A stretch of DNA of 64,000 nt from Ampullimonas aquatilis (GCF_049675895.1 NZ_CP183834.1:1798001-1862000), one strand, 5' to 3'. Positions 8,376 to 17,886 are shown, counted from the stretch's first letter. The notes: generated from the letters alone by a model not told the origin. Program-made: numbers and translations.

Positions 8376-9518
8376 TTATGCCTCCCAATCTGCGAACTGC
8401 CATGCGGCTTCGCTGGCCTTGACCCAGCGAGCGCCCCGAACATGGCTTCCTAGCCAATCGAGATGTCCGAGCCAGCTGGGGTGCAGGCCGATCGGGTCAT
8501 ACACCACGGCGACAGAGCGATCAGGCGCATTGGTCGTCGCATCATGCAAGGTCATCGAAGTAGGCACACCGACGGTGGGATAGACCACAACGTCCCGCCC
8601 GTCTGGCAAGTGAACATAGACGGCCTTGTTCAGACCAACGCCCGCAACCTGCCCCCCGAGTTGCTCTACCGCATTGCGGATGTTGCTCACCAGGTTGAGA
8701 TTGCGAACTGCATGGCTTTGGCTGCGCACGGCCTCGAGTTGCAGACAGATTCGCGCTACGGCTTCCTCCTTCAGTCGCCCCGTCGCCGGATCGACCTCAT
8801 CGGGAACAAGTTCAGCTCGGCTTGCAGTTCCGGTGCGTACCGAAGGTGTCGAATCCGGCCACCCGACGCGAAGCACCGAGATACCCTTGGCCAGCGCACG
8901 TCCGAACTCGGCGCTCGTCCAGCGACTACCGAAATAGTTAGGCGTGTCGAGCATGACCAGAACATCCGAGTCGCACAGCCGATGCCACAGCATGGCCTGG
9001 AAATCCTCGGCCGGAGCAATGCCGTGGGTGTCCAGGAAAACATCAAACAACCGGGCGGAGAACGCATCGAACAGCTGCAATGCCGCCTGTCGTGCCTCGT
9101 CTCGGCGATAGCTCACAAAGACGCGGCGTTGGCGGGGCAACAAGCCCGCACACTCCAACAGCGCGGAGGTCGTCCGCTGAACACCGCCGACGTTATAGGC
9201 AAGGCAATTCAGAGGGCGCAGCACCGCCGGAATCTCTTCATGCACTTTGGTGATGTCAGAGACGACAGGCAGAATCGGAATTCCGCGACGCAGCAAACTT
9301 TCCACATTGGCAACTGGGGCACCTGCCGCCCCGAAGAACACCGCAGCGGCAGACTTCGTCTGCGCAGGATCGAACGCGTTTGGGCGCACATGCCAAGCGA
9401 TCTCGTCGCCTAAGCGCAGCCCGAATGGCGCAGTTGCCGCTGAGATGCTGCTTTCGAGTTCACCGAGGATCGCATCCGTAGGCGCGCCGAGGACAGCCAG
9501 TTCGTAAAGGATGGTCAA
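8376..9518 (-). CDS. TIR-domain protein with N- and C-terminal extensions
   Basis: In this 380-residue protein the TIR domain spans about residues 131-235. It starts 'RRVFVSYRRDEA', contains 'FDVFLDTHGI' and places the candidate catalytic Glu in 'RWTSAEFGRAL'. The first 130 residues form an alpha/beta region without a motif I know. The last 140 residues include 'GRDVVVYPTVGVPTS', perhaps a further nucleotide-binding or recognition domain. It differs from the two ThsB-like proteins and resembles classical bacterial TIR NADases. It is spaced 12 bases from the upstream TIR gene and 3 bases from the SLOG gene. It may be a second NAD+-cleaving sensor or an effector of the module. Confidence 0.82.
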   Translation of the reverse strand: MTILYELAVLGAPTDAILGELESSISAATAPFGLRLGDEIAWHVRPNAFDPAQTKSAAAVFFGAAGAPVANVESLLRRGIPILPVVSDITKVHEEIPAVLRPLNCLAYNVGGVQRTTSALLECAGLLPRQRRVFVSYRRDEARQAALQLFDAFSARLFDVFLDTHGIAPAEDFQAMLWHRLCDSDVLVMLDTPNYFGSRWTSAEFGRALAKGISVLRVGWPDSTPSVRTGTASRAELVPDEVDPATGRLKEEAVARICLQLEAVRSQSHAVRNLNLVSNIRNAVEQLGGQVAGVGLNKAVYVHLPDGRDVVVYPTVGVPTSMTLHDATTNAPDRSVAVVYDPIGLHPSWLGHLDWLGSHVRGARWVKASEAAWQFADWEA

Positions 9519-9530
9519 GGCATTCTCCCC

Positions 9531-10040
9531 TCAAAGATTCCTGACGAGCACACCATTAGTGTTCTGGCCGGGTTGCCATACAGCGAGTTCGTTCTTGTCA
9601 GACAGATCGACGCGGCGATACAACTGCAGGTATTCGTTGCCGTGCGTCTGTGCGCCGTCTTCCGTGGGAACGATCAAGATCCGGTCGAGCTGCTTCTTCC
9701 CGTCCGCATAGCCAATTTCCCAAGGGCACCAGCGCGACGCCATCGACTTCGGTGTCGCCAGGAACAGAAAATATTCCAGGTCACTGATTTTCTGCTTGAT
9801 GCGTTGGGCGGTCTCCCGATTCGGCGTGTCCGGCATTTCGGCGTCCTGCCAATCGATGTAGACACGCCAGCCGGCGTCGGACAGCAGTTGAACCAAGCCC
9901 TTCGCCAAATTCGCGTCATGGTGGCTATGGCATAGGAAAGCCGTCTTAACACCCAATGTCCGAGCCTCGTTCAATGAACGGGCGACAACGGTGGCTTGTC
10001 GCGTCGCCGCCGAACGCAATGCGTCAATCCTGATAGCCAT
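9531..10040 (-). CDS. Small TIR-domain protein
   Basis: The ATG at 10040 is preceded by a purine-rich ribosome site (AGGAACGAGG), which I prefer over the GTG at 10061. The 169-residue protein has a short basic N-terminal helix, then a TIR domain from about residue 31 ('VKTAFLCHSHHDANLAKGL') with the classical 'SRWCPWEIGYAD' loop carrying the catalytic Glu. Such proteins hydrolyse or cyclise NAD+. It is the first TIR gene after the regulator, separated from it by 93 bases, so it may have its own promoter. It is one of four TIR-type genes in the same orientation. Confidence 0.87.
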   Translation of the reverse strand: MAIRIDALRSAATRQATVVARSLNEARTLGVKTAFLCHSHHDANLAKGLVQLLSDAGWRVYIDWQDAEMPDTPNRETAQRIKQKISDLEYFLFLATPKSMASRWCPWEIGYADGKKQLDRILIVPTEDGAQTHGNEYLQLYRRVDLSDKNELAVWQPGQNTNGVLVRNL

Positions 10041-10133
10041 CTGGTTTCCCTCGTTCCTCACCTATCTGTTCACATATTTTTCGGACCGAAGCGATGCTAC
10101 GCATCACCTCGAACCTGAGCCCCCACCCCAGCC

Positions 10134-11231
10134 TCAACGACTTGCACCGAGCAAGCTGACAACATTGCCCACGCTCTCCTGGCTGGACGACATCAACAAT
10201 GTTTGAAGCAAGCTCGGCTGCACACGCATCTCACGCGCAACAGCAGATTGCGGCACGCCGAAATGGTCCTTCATTACTTTCAAGCTCTCGGCGATGACCT
10301 CGGGCTCTTCATTGGCGATCAGGTGATCTTCTGTCTCCTGCAGGGCTTCGCCATGGCGATTGAGCCCCACATACCCTGCCCTCGCCTGATCATCCGAAAA
10401 CATACCAAGCTGCCGGCCACGAAAAATGATCGCCGCCTTGGACACACCCCAACGCAACTTCAATTCGGACAGGCCCGGCCAGTTGAGACGCGTGCCACGA
10501 ATTGCCAGTTTGCATTCGCTGGCGAACGTGCTTCGCGGCATCAGAAATGCGCTGGCGAAACGATTGGCCTGCATCTCGGTTAATCGGTCGCCGGTCAAGA
10601 CGCCAATGTGCAGCGAGAAGTGCCCCAGCTCGTGAGCAATGCCAAAGCGCTCACGACATGCCGAACGACCAGAGGCGTTCAACGCAATCAAGGGCCGCTT
10701 TGTCGCAAACGACACGGCGTCGATTTCAGTTGCCAGACCATGCACCTTCATCACGACGGCGCCGGCGTTCTCCGCAATACGCGTGACATTGCTCAGCGGA
10801 CCCAGACCGAGATTGAACAGTGAACGGAATTTCTCGGCAGCGCGCTCGATCGTCTCAGGAGACTCTGGATCGGCCTCCCCAACCTGGTAATGTGGCAGTT
10901 CGACATGCTCATCCAGCACACCCACCAGACGCTTGAGCATTTCGCCGCGCGCGCGCGCGACCTGGCGCAACACCACCTTGGTCGTCAGCTGCCGACGAAA
11001 GTGGCACTGCTCATCGGCAATCGGATTTGGATCGAGGTGATAGAAAAACTCCGGCAGAACATTCAGTTCTCCGGCGAGCGAATTCTCAAGCGCAGTGGCA
11101 ACCGATTCAGCACCAGTTTCTACACGACTAAGGAACTGCTTCGATACCCCAACCCGCTCCCCCAGCTCTGTGAGCGACAAGTCGTGGAAGAGGCGGATGA
11201 GTCGAAGGTTGGTTCCAATGAAGTCGCTCAT
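10134..11231 (-). CDS. XRE regulator fused to ImmA/IrrE zinc metallopeptidase
   Basis: This 365-residue protein has an N-terminal helix-turn-helix (residues about 5-60, 'NLRLIRLFHDLSLTELGER') and a COG2856-type peptidase domain with the zinc motif 'HELGH' in 'FGIAHELGHFSLHIG'. Related proteins cleave or inactivate repressors, or sense stress and derepress mobile-element genes. The ATG at 11231 overlaps the stop of the upstream gene as ATGA; the longer frame running into that gene is a shadow. Being the second gene of the TIR module, it is the likely switch for it. Substrate unknown. Confidence 0.87.
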   Translation of the reverse strand: MSDFIGTNLRLIRLFHDLSLTELGERVGVSKQFLSRVETGAESVATALENSLAGELNVLPEFFYHLDPNPIADEQCHFRRQLTTKVVLRQVARARGEMLKRLVGVLDEHVELPHYQVGEADPESPETIERAAEKFRSLFNLGLGPLSNVTRIAENAGAVVMKVHGLATEIDAVSFATKRPLIALNASGRSACRERFGIAHELGHFSLHIGVLTGDRLTEMQANRFASAFLMPRSTFASECKLAIRGTRLNWPGLSELKLRWGVSKAAIIFRGRQLGMFSDDQARAGYVGLNRHGEALQETEDHLIANEEPEVIAESLKVMKDHFGVPQSAVAREMRVQPSLLQTLLMSSSQESVGNVVSLLGASR

Positions 11232-11836
11232 CGCACTGCTTCGGAGGCTGCATCCCCTTCGTCGCGCCGCTTCGGCGCTACCTGCGGCTTCGCCACATCG
11301 ACGGATTGCGGCAAGGTCTGCTGACCCTCCACCCGCAATACACGCACGGCGTTCGACACCCAGCGGCAAGCAATTTCGTCGCTGGGCGTGAAGCCGAGAA
11401 ACTCGACCCGCGGTTCGGCAGAGCCATCATGGCCGCGATCAATGATGAAACAGAAACGGGCCGGCCCGCCATCAGTCGCGAATTCCAGAAAGTCCATCTG
11501 GTAGCGATTGGCGGTCAGCACCGCATCTTTCGATGGATTCGACGGATCGTCGTTGCTGAAACGGCAAGGAATCCCGCCGATGCTGAAAACGATGTCGTTG
11601 TTGCTGTTGGGCAGTGCGAGCCAAGCATGCCGACCAGACAAAGCCTCCGCAATGATCCGGTTCTTTTGTCGTCCGAAGGTGGTGCAACCGCGCGTGTAGC
11701 CGCTATCAGTGGCTCGCGACAGATCATCTTCTGTCGCATAGAGCTCATCCAACAGCCATTGCGACACGGCTTCCAGCCGATCGGGGGAAAGTTCGGAATT
11801 GAAGGCTACGGGAGGCGGCAGGGTCATTTTGTGCAC
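11228..11836 (-). CDS. Unrecognised protein, first gene of the TIR module
   Basis: The 202-residue protein, probably starting at 11836 or at a second ATG at 11827, is soluble and has no motif I can name. A conserved-looking core ('GRQKNRIIAEAL', 'IGGIPCRFSNDD', 'FCFIIDRGHDG') is followed by a charged, probably disordered tail that overlaps the regulator start by four bases. Partners placed immediately upstream of XRE-ImmA genes are often their substrate or antitoxin, but this one is not a classical toxin. The promoter region contains three TTGACGAA repeats on its own strand. Confidence 0.6.
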   Translation of the reverse strand: MHKMTLPPPVAFNSELSPDRLEAVSQWLLDELYATEDDLSRATDSGYTRGCTTFGRQKNRIIAEALSGRHAWLALPNSNNDIVFSIGGIPCRFSNDDPSNPSKDAVLTANRYQMDFLEFATDGGPARFCFIIDRGHDGSAEPRVEFLGFTPSDEIACRWVSNAVRVLRVEGQQTLPQSVDVAKPQVAPKRRDEGDAASEAVR

Positions 11837-11843
11837 TTTTTAA

Positions 11844-11900
11844 GATTCGTCAATGCAATATTGGTGCAATTTTCTTGATTCGTCAACCCCTTCGTCAATA
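11844..11900 (-). promoter_or_regulatory. Promoter region with three TTCGTCAA operator-like repeats
   Basis: On the plus strand GATTCGTCAA occurs at 11844-11853 and 11877-11886, and TTCGTCAA again at 11891-11898. On the transcribed strand each reads TTGACGAA, so one of them (TTGACG) can also be the -35 box, with CAATAT about 17 bases further on as a -10 candidate. Repeats of this kind are probable binding sites for the XRE-ImmA regulator encoded downstream. Confidence 0.55.
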
Positions 11901-12002
11901 TCGAGGCTATGGCGTCCTTAATGCCCACGCTCCACCCCGAACCACACGGCTTGAAAAGTGTCAGAAGTAGGTAGATAATTCTTCCAATCAGGAGCTATCG
12001 TC

Positions 12003-12599
12003 ATGCAAACCCTCGCCAAACAAGTCCTTGAACACGCCGCCGGAATGCCGGAAGGCACACCTTTGGTCGCCAAAGAGCTGTTGCACTTGGGCAGCCGCGC
12101 AGCTGTAGACCAAGTGCTGTCCCGCCTGGTGCAGCGTGGCACCCTGCTGCGCGCCGGCCGCGGCATCTATGTCCTGCCCGTCGAAAGCCGCTTCGGTACC
12201 CGCGCGCCTTCGGCCGTCAAGATGGTCGAGGGCCTAGCAAACCAGCGTGGGGAAACCATCGTGTCGCACGGCGCCGCCGCAGCCAACGCGCTGGGCCTGA
12301 CCACACAGGTGCCGATGCGGGCGGTCTATCTCACGTCAGGCCCCAGTCGCCGCTTGAAATTGGGCGCACAGATGGTCGAGTTCCGGCACGCGCCGATTTG
12401 GCAATTGATCTTTCCTGGACGAGCCGCCGGCGAGGTGGTGCGGGCACTGGCTTGGCTGGGTCCGGAAAAAGCCGGAGAAGCGATCCAAAAACTGCGCGCC
12501 AAACTGCCCGCATCCGAGTTGAAGGAAGTTGCATCGGTGCGGTCGCGCCTACCGACGTGGATGGCCCAAGAGGTCAGCGCCCTGGTGACTCATGGTTGA
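12003..12599 (+). CDS. AbiEi-like (DUF6088) antitoxin
   Basis: In this 198-residue protein an N-terminal winged helix ('LSRLVQRGTLLRAGRGIYVLP', residues about 37-58) is followed by the DUF6088 core ('IVSHGAAAANALGLTTQVP'). This family accompanies AbiEii-type nucleotidyltransferases as antitoxin and repressor. A good ribosome site (AGGAG) precedes the ATG. It overlaps the toxin start by eight bases. It belongs to a different subfamily from the AbiEi at 1826, so the two systems are not recent duplicates. Confidence 0.85.
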   Translation: MQTLAKQVLEHAAGMPEGTPLVAKELLHLGSRAAVDQVLSRLVQRGTLLRAGRGIYVLPVESRFGTRAPSAVKMVEGLANQRGETIVSHGAAAANALGLTTQVPMRAVYLTSGPSRRLKLGAQMVEFRHAPIWQLIFPGRAAGEVVRALAWLGPEKAGEAIQKLRAKLPASELKEVASVRSRLPTWMAQEVSALVTHG

Positions 12600-13602
12600 G
12601 TTCTTCCAACTCTCCGCCGCCGAACGCCTGGACGCGCTCAACGCTGCAGCCAACACATCGGGCCTGTTGCCCCATTTGCTGGAAAAAGACATCTGGGTGG
12701 TCTGGTCGCTGCGACACCTCTTTGCCGGCCCTTACGCGGAACACTTGGTATTCAAGGGCGGTACGTCCTTGTCGAAAGCCTACGGTGTTATCCGGCGCTT
12801 CTCCGAAGACGTGGATCTGACCTATGACATCCGCGCTATCGCCGGTGATCTGGTTGGCGACGCGGATGCACCGCTACCCGCCAGCAAGAGCCAAGAGAAG
12901 AAATGGACCAAAGAGATTCGTGCGCGTCTCTCGGAATGGGTCAGCGTCGAGATCGTGCCGCGTCTCAAGGTCGATCTTGAGCGGCATGCCTTACCCGCAA
13001 CCGTGCGAGCGGAAGATGACAGAGTGTTCATCGACTACGCACCGCTGGCCGTCGGTACCGGCTATGTCGCGCCCGCCGTCATGTTGGAGTTCGGCGCCCG
13101 TTCGACCGGCGAGCCCAGCGAACCACGCGCCATCCATTGCGACGCAGCCACACATCTGCAAGGCATTGCGTTTCCAACCGCGACGCCGAAGGTCATGCGT
13201 GCCGAGCGCACCTTCTGGGAGAAGGCCACGGCGATTCACGTCTTCTGCGCGCAAGGCGAGTTCCGGGGTGGTGACCGTTTCGCGCGGCACTGGCATGACG
13301 TGACGAGACTGGATGCCGCCGGCTTCGCCGACGCCGCCATCGCGGACAAAGCTCTCGCCCAAGCAGTTGCCGAACACAAGAGCGTGTTCTTTGCAGAGAA
13401 GAACACTCAAGGCGATGTCATCGACTATCACGCCGCCATCGCAGGCGCGCTCCACCTTGTACCTGATGACGGCGCATTGGCAACACTGGCAGCCGACTAT
13501 CAGCACATGGTCGATGACGGTTTGTTTCTCGATGACGCCGAACCTTTCGAAGCACTGCTGGAGCGATGTCGGGCAATTCAGCAGAAGGCCAACGCGCCAT
13601 GA
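12592..13602 (+). CDS. AbiEii-like nucleotidyltransferase toxin (second system)
   Basis: This 336-residue AbiEii/DUF1814 protein has motif I 'FKGGTSLSKAYGVIRRFSED' (about residues 54-73), closely followed by the metal-binding 'VDLTYD'. The C-terminal half includes 'ERTFWEKATAIHVF', typical of this subfamily. It transfers nucleotides to an RNA or other target and arrests growth when unopposed. It is coupled to the DUF6088 antitoxin by overlap. With the locus at 1826-3474 it gives this element two AbiE-type modules, useful for defence or for post-segregational stability. Confidence 0.88.
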   Translation: MVEFFQLSAAERLDALNAAANTSGLLPHLLEKDIWVVWSLRHLFAGPYAEHLVFKGGTSLSKAYGVIRRFSEDVDLTYDIRAIAGDLVGDADAPLPASKSQEKKWTKEIRARLSEWVSVEIVPRLKVDLERHALPATVRAEDDRVFIDYAPLAVGTGYVAPAVMLEFGARSTGEPSEPRAIHCDAATHLQGIAFPTATPKVMRAERTFWEKATAIHVFCAQGEFRGGDRFARHWHDVTRLDAAGFADAAIADKALAQAVAEHKSVFFAEKNTQGDVIDYHAAIAGALHLVPDDGALATLAADYQHMVDDGLFLDDAEPFEALLERCRAIQQKANAP

Positions 13603-13827
13603 GCATCACGATAGGACGCATTCGACAACAGAACTCAATGTGGTTATCCCACGCAAGATTGATTTCGAGTCACCGTTCTAAGCGAATGACATTCGCAGCC
13701 GCGACCCGCAGGCACGGAGGCGGTGGACCTTGGTTGCGCTCGATAGCGGGCGTTCGGCTGTCAAACACAAGCGCACCAGTTGGCCGCGCCACGTAACGCC
13801 ACACACAACTCCGAGACGGGGCGCGCG

Positions 13828-15852
13828 ATGTATTTGTCAGAACTCAAGATCAAGAATTTCCGCCAGTTCGGCGCGGTCGAGCCCGTCTTCTCGGTGCAAT
13901 TCCACGAAGGCGTGACCGCACTCGTTGGCGAAAACGACGCGGGAAAAACTGCTGTCATCGATGCTATCCGTCATGTCTTGCTGACCCGCGATATGGAATT
14001 CATGCGGCTGCAGGTCGAAGACTTCCATATCCAGGCGGATGGACAGCAGGTCGCCGAAATCACGATCTGCTGCAAACTATCTGGTCTGACCGCGCCGGAG
14101 AAAGGTGCGTTTGCCGAGTACCTGACCTACGAGGGCCAAGACGTAGCGCTGTATGTGCATTGGTTTGCACGCCGTCTGAGCGAATTGCCGGGCAGTCGCC
14201 GCTGGGTTGACATTGCAGTGCGCAGCGGTCCCGACGGTAGCGGCCCAGCACTGGATGCTGCCGCTCGCCAATTGCTGGCCACAGCCTACCTGCGTCCATT
14301 ACGCGACGCGGAGCGCGAGATGTCGCCGGGGCGCGGCTCGCGCTTGTCGCAGATTCTCAATAATTTCCCCGACATGAAGAAAGGCGCGCCGTTCGACAAA
14401 GCGGCGCCGCCGGCGGATGCGGCGCAGGCAGAACAACTGAGCTTGGCGGGCTTGTCCGACTACCTGCGCCATCTGGTGGATCAGCATGACGGCGTCGGCG
14501 GCGCGCAGAAGGCCATCAACACCGACTATCTCGCCCCCCTGTCGCTGTCCGGGGAGAGCCTGCACGGCCGTATCAGCTTCGCCCAAGGCGGCAGTGAATC
14601 AGCCCGACTTCGCCAGATTCTGGAGCGATTGGAACTTGATTTGTTGGAAGGCCCCGATGGCAAAGCCCGAGGCAACTATGGACTGGGCTCAAACAACCTG
14701 CTGTTCATGGCATGTGAGCTGCTGCTGCTCGGCAAAGAGCCGGATGGCTTGCCATTGCTGCTGATCGAAGAGCCGGAGGCACATCTTCACCCGCAACGAC
14801 AGTTGCGTCTGATGGAGTTTCTTGAGACGGCCGCGCAGCCCACCGCGGACCCAACGCGTCGCCCCGTTCAAGTCATCGTCACCACCCACAGCCCCAATCT
14901 GGCCTCGAAGATTCCGCTGGAGAACCTCGTTCTTCTGCACCGACAGCGTGCGTTCTCCTTGGCCGAAGGTGAGACGAATCTGAGCGAGGGCGACTATCGG
15001 TTCCTGCAGCGGTTTCTCGACGTCACTAAAGCGAATCTCTTCTTCGCTCGTGGCGTAATCGTGGTCGAGGGCGACGGTGAGTCCATCCTTCTTCCGACAC
15101 TCGCCCGCTTGTTGGGGCGGGACTTGACCGAACACGGAGTGTCGGTCGTCAATGTCGGCGGCACGGGCTTGCGCCGCTACGCCAGAATCCTCCAGCGTCG
15201 TGACGCCACGAAAGGCGTGCTCGCTATCCCGACAGCCTGCCTAGCCGACATGGATGTCATGCCCGACTGCGCACCGGCTATCCTGGATCTAGTGGCAAGC
15301 GATGCCGACCCCAAATGGGCTAGTCCGCGACGCAAGTGGCGTGTCAAGAAAGAGTTTGGGACCACTGCCGCTGAACAACTTGTTGGATTGGCCGCGAAGC
15401 GAACCAAACTCTGCATAGGCGACGCACAGAACGTCAAAACCTTTGTCGCCGATGAATGGACGTTGGAATACGACCTGGCATTCGCCGGCCTCACCGAAGA
15501 GGTTTACGTCGCGGCTGTGCTCGCTGCCAACGATGATCCGCTCAACGACGCCAAGAAAAAACGCGACGCGGTAGAGGTCGATGCGAAAGCAGCCTACGAG
15601 GCGCTAGTCACCTTGGCCGCCGGCAGTCGCGACGTGCTTTGCTCTCACGTGTATGAAATGTTTTCAAGTAAACGGGCGTCCAAAGCCATCGCCGCGCAAT
15701 ACCTCGCGGAGTTGTTGACTGAAAGAAAGACCAAGGGCGACATCGATGCTGCGTGGCTGGCAGCACGCCTGCCAAGCTACATCAAGGATGCGGTCACCTT
15801 CGCCACAACGCCGACTCCACCCGCGGCGGTCGCCGCTGGAGCTGCGGCGTGA
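13828..15852 (+). CDS. OLD-family ATPase with TOPRIM nuclease domain (GajA-like)
   Basis: The 674-residue protein has an ABC-type ATPase N-terminus with Walker A 'GENDAGKT' (residues 34-41) and 'LLIEEPEAHLHPQ' as signature/Walker B near residue 310. A C-terminal TOPRIM domain follows ('GVIVVEGDGESILLP' around residue 410, then the acidic 'LADMDVMPD'). OLD proteins are DNA nucleases; in Gabija, GajA nicks phage DNA when nucleotide pools fall. The ATG at 13828 gives the canonical start 'MYLSELKIKNFRQFG'. It is coupled to the helicase gene by a GTGA overlap. It is longer than the usual GajA of about 580 residues. Confidence 0.88.
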   Translation: MYLSELKIKNFRQFGAVEPVFSVQFHEGVTALVGENDAGKTAVIDAIRHVLLTRDMEFMRLQVEDFHIQADGQQVAEITICCKLSGLTAPEKGAFAEYLTYEGQDVALYVHWFARRLSELPGSRRWVDIAVRSGPDGSGPALDAAARQLLATAYLRPLRDAEREMSPGRGSRLSQILNNFPDMKKGAPFDKAAPPADAAQAEQLSLAGLSDYLRHLVDQHDGVGGAQKAINTDYLAPLSLSGESLHGRISFAQGGSESARLRQILERLELDLLEGPDGKARGNYGLGSNNLLFMACELLLLGKEPDGLPLLLIEEPEAHLHPQRQLRLMEFLETAAQPTADPTRRPVQVIVTTHSPNLASKIPLENLVLLHRQRAFSLAEGETNLSEGDYRFLQRFLDVTKANLFFARGVIVVEGDGESILLPTLARLLGRDLTEHGVSVVNVGGTGLRRYARILQRRDATKGVLAIPTACLADMDVMPDCAPAILDLVASDADPKWASPRRKWRVKKEFGTTAAEQLVGLAAKRTKLCIGDAQNVKTFVADEWTLEYDLAFAGLTEEVYVAAVLAANDDPLNDAKKKRDAVEVDAKAAYEALVTLAAGSRDVLCSHVYEMFSSKRASKAIAAQYLAELLTERKTKGDIDAAWLAARLPSYIKDAVTFATTPTPPAAVAAGAAA

Positions 15853-17885
15853 CCGAGCCAGTGAATCTGATCGACGCTGTCACTGACGACGACGTTGATT
15901 GGATTTGCCAGCTAATGAAACTTCGTCCGCTCGACGTACCGCGGCAGGAGTTTTTGAAGTCGCTCGCGACCGTGGACGTATCTGCTTGTCCTGGCAGTGG
16001 CAAGACCACTCTCGTCGTCGCCAAACTGGCCATCCTCGCGCGCAAATGGACGAGCAACACACGGGGCATCTGCGTCCTCTCACACACCAACGTCGCACGC
16101 GAGGAAATCGAGCATCGCCTGGGAAGCACCGATGTGGGCCAGCGCCTGCTCAGCTATCCACATTTCATCGACACGATCCACGGGTTCGTCAACCGCTTTC
16201 TCGCCACCCCGTGGCTGCTGTCAGCGGGATACCGCGTCGCTGCGATCGACAACGATCTCACCACGAGAGTGCGCCGACGCCACCTCGGTGAGAAGGACTA
16301 TCGCCGACTGAATAGCTACCTCGAAAAGAAGTTCAGAAGCTTTGACGGTTTGCGCATCGGTACCGCGGATTTTGCTGCGCCATTGGCCGATGGCGCGTTT
16401 CCCGACGGCCCACACACGGACATGTACAAGCTCGCTGCATCGGCCCTTCGGTATGCCGCCGAACAGGGTTACTTCTGCTACGACGAAATCTTCGTGCTTG
16501 GGGAGGCGCTGCTCACGCAGCAACCCGCGCTTCCATCGATTCTCCAGCAACGATTTCCGTTCGTCCTGATCGACGAGATGCAGGACACGTCCGAACAGCA
16601 GAACAACTTCTTGCGCCGTCTCTTCCCGCGTGCTTCAAACGCTGTGTGTGTCCAGCGTGTCGGCGATCCCAATCAGGCAATTTTTGAAGGCGGCATCCAG
16701 CCGGTTGTAGATGCGTTCCCCGATCCGGCCAACTGTCTCGGCATCGCCGACAGCTTTCGGTTCGATACCTCCATCGCCGCGCTTGCTACACCTTTTGCAT
16801 ATCTGCCTGTGCAGCCCGCCGGCTTGAATGGAATACGTGTCACGGATGTGCCAGGCCAAGGCCTGCCACACACGATCTTTGTGTTCCCCGACAACGATAC
16901 GTCGGCGGTCTTGGACGCCTTCGGGCGCCACGTACTCGCCACCTTGCCGCCAGCATTGATCGAAACCTCCGCGATCACGGCGATCGGCGCGGTCCACAAG
17001 CTCTTTGAGGATGTAGGCTCAGATCACAAGCACTATCCAAAAACCGTCGCACATTACTGGGCTGGCTATCAACCGGGTGCAAGCCGCCAAGCCTATCGTC
17101 CCCGGACACTCGCCGAATACATCCTTGCGGCGCAGGCTGTCGCGCAGAGCGGTGGCCCGCTATACCAATGTGTAGACAGTGTTGCCTTCGGGATGACCCA
17201 TCTCGCCAACCTCCTAGCCGGCACGACGCAACTCAAGGCACGCCGTCGCCAACACCTGCAGATCGAGGACAGGCTCAGTATTGCCGACGAAGCAAGGGCC
17301 ATCTATCGCAGCGTATTGACGCGCTTCCTGACCGACCGGGAGGCACTCACGCGTACGTCGTGGATCACGCTGTGTCCAAGCTTGAAGCTGCTGGGCGCCA
17401 CATTGGGCGGCGGCGATGCTAGCTCGGCTGCCGCCAACGATTTTCTTGCTTGGCGCGAAACCATGCATCTACCTCAGCATACGGATCAGTACCAAGTAAA
17501 CGCAGCAACACCCAACAGCTATCGATGCAGCCATGGTGGCGCGAGCGTTGATATCCAGCTCAGTTCGATTCATGTTGCGAAGGGACAGACTCATTCAGCG
17601 ACTCTGGTTCTCGAAACCTTCTATCTGTCCCACTTCCTGCACGGCTTGATGCCTTGGCTTCTGGGCAAACATCAGAACGGCACGAGATGCACTACTGACA
17701 AAGCCGCTCAACGTCTGCTGCAAATGTATGTGGCGATGACACGGCCAACACACCTGCTCTGTTTGGCGCTACGCAAGGGATCGCTGGGGACCGGCAATGC
17801 CTATTCCTCGAACCAGGAGAAGTTGATTGCGAGCGGCTGGCGTATCCAGCACCTGTCGGCACCCGCTGCTGCGGGAGATGACTGA
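15849..17885 (+). CDS. UvrD/Rep-like helicase (GajB-like)
   Basis: The GTG at 15849 overlaps the OLD gene stop and gives 678 residues. Walker A 'CPGSGKTT' (about residues 47-54), motif II 'VLIDEMQDTSEQQ', the 'QRVGDPNQAIFEG' motif III region and the late 'QMYVAMTRPTHLL' motif VI define a superfamily 1A helicase. GajB-type proteins work with GajA to sense or process DNA ends. It is larger than the typical GajB of about 490 residues. The third gene starts 1 base after its stop, showing a three-gene operon. The initiator codon choice rests on the overlap. Confidence 0.87.
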   Translation: MTEPVNLIDAVTDDDVDWICQLMKLRPLDVPRQEFLKSLATVDVSACPGSGKTTLVVAKLAILARKWTSNTRGICVLSHTNVAREEIEHRLGSTDVGQRLLSYPHFIDTIHGFVNRFLATPWLLSAGYRVAAIDNDLTTRVRRRHLGEKDYRRLNSYLEKKFRSFDGLRIGTADFAAPLADGAFPDGPHTDMYKLAASALRYAAEQGYFCYDEIFVLGEALLTQQPALPSILQQRFPFVLIDEMQDTSEQQNNFLRRLFPRASNAVCVQRVGDPNQAIFEGGIQPVVDAFPDPANCLGIADSFRFDTSIAALATPFAYLPVQPAGLNGIRVTDVPGQGLPHTIFVFPDNDTSAVLDAFGRHVLATLPPALIETSAITAIGAVHKLFEDVGSDHKHYPKTVAHYWAGYQPGASRQAYRPRTLAEYILAAQAVAQSGGPLYQCVDSVAFGMTHLANLLAGTTQLKARRRQHLQIEDRLSIADEARAIYRSVLTRFLTDREALTRTSWITLCPSLKLLGATLGGGDASSAAANDFLAWRETMHLPQHTDQYQVNAATPNSYRCSHGGASVDIQLSSIHVAKGQTHSATLVLETFYLSHFLHGLMPWLLGKHQNGTRCTTDKAAQRLLQMYVAMTRPTHLLCLALRKGSLGTGNAYSSNQEKLIASGWRIQHLSAPAAAGDD

Positions 17886-17886
17886 C

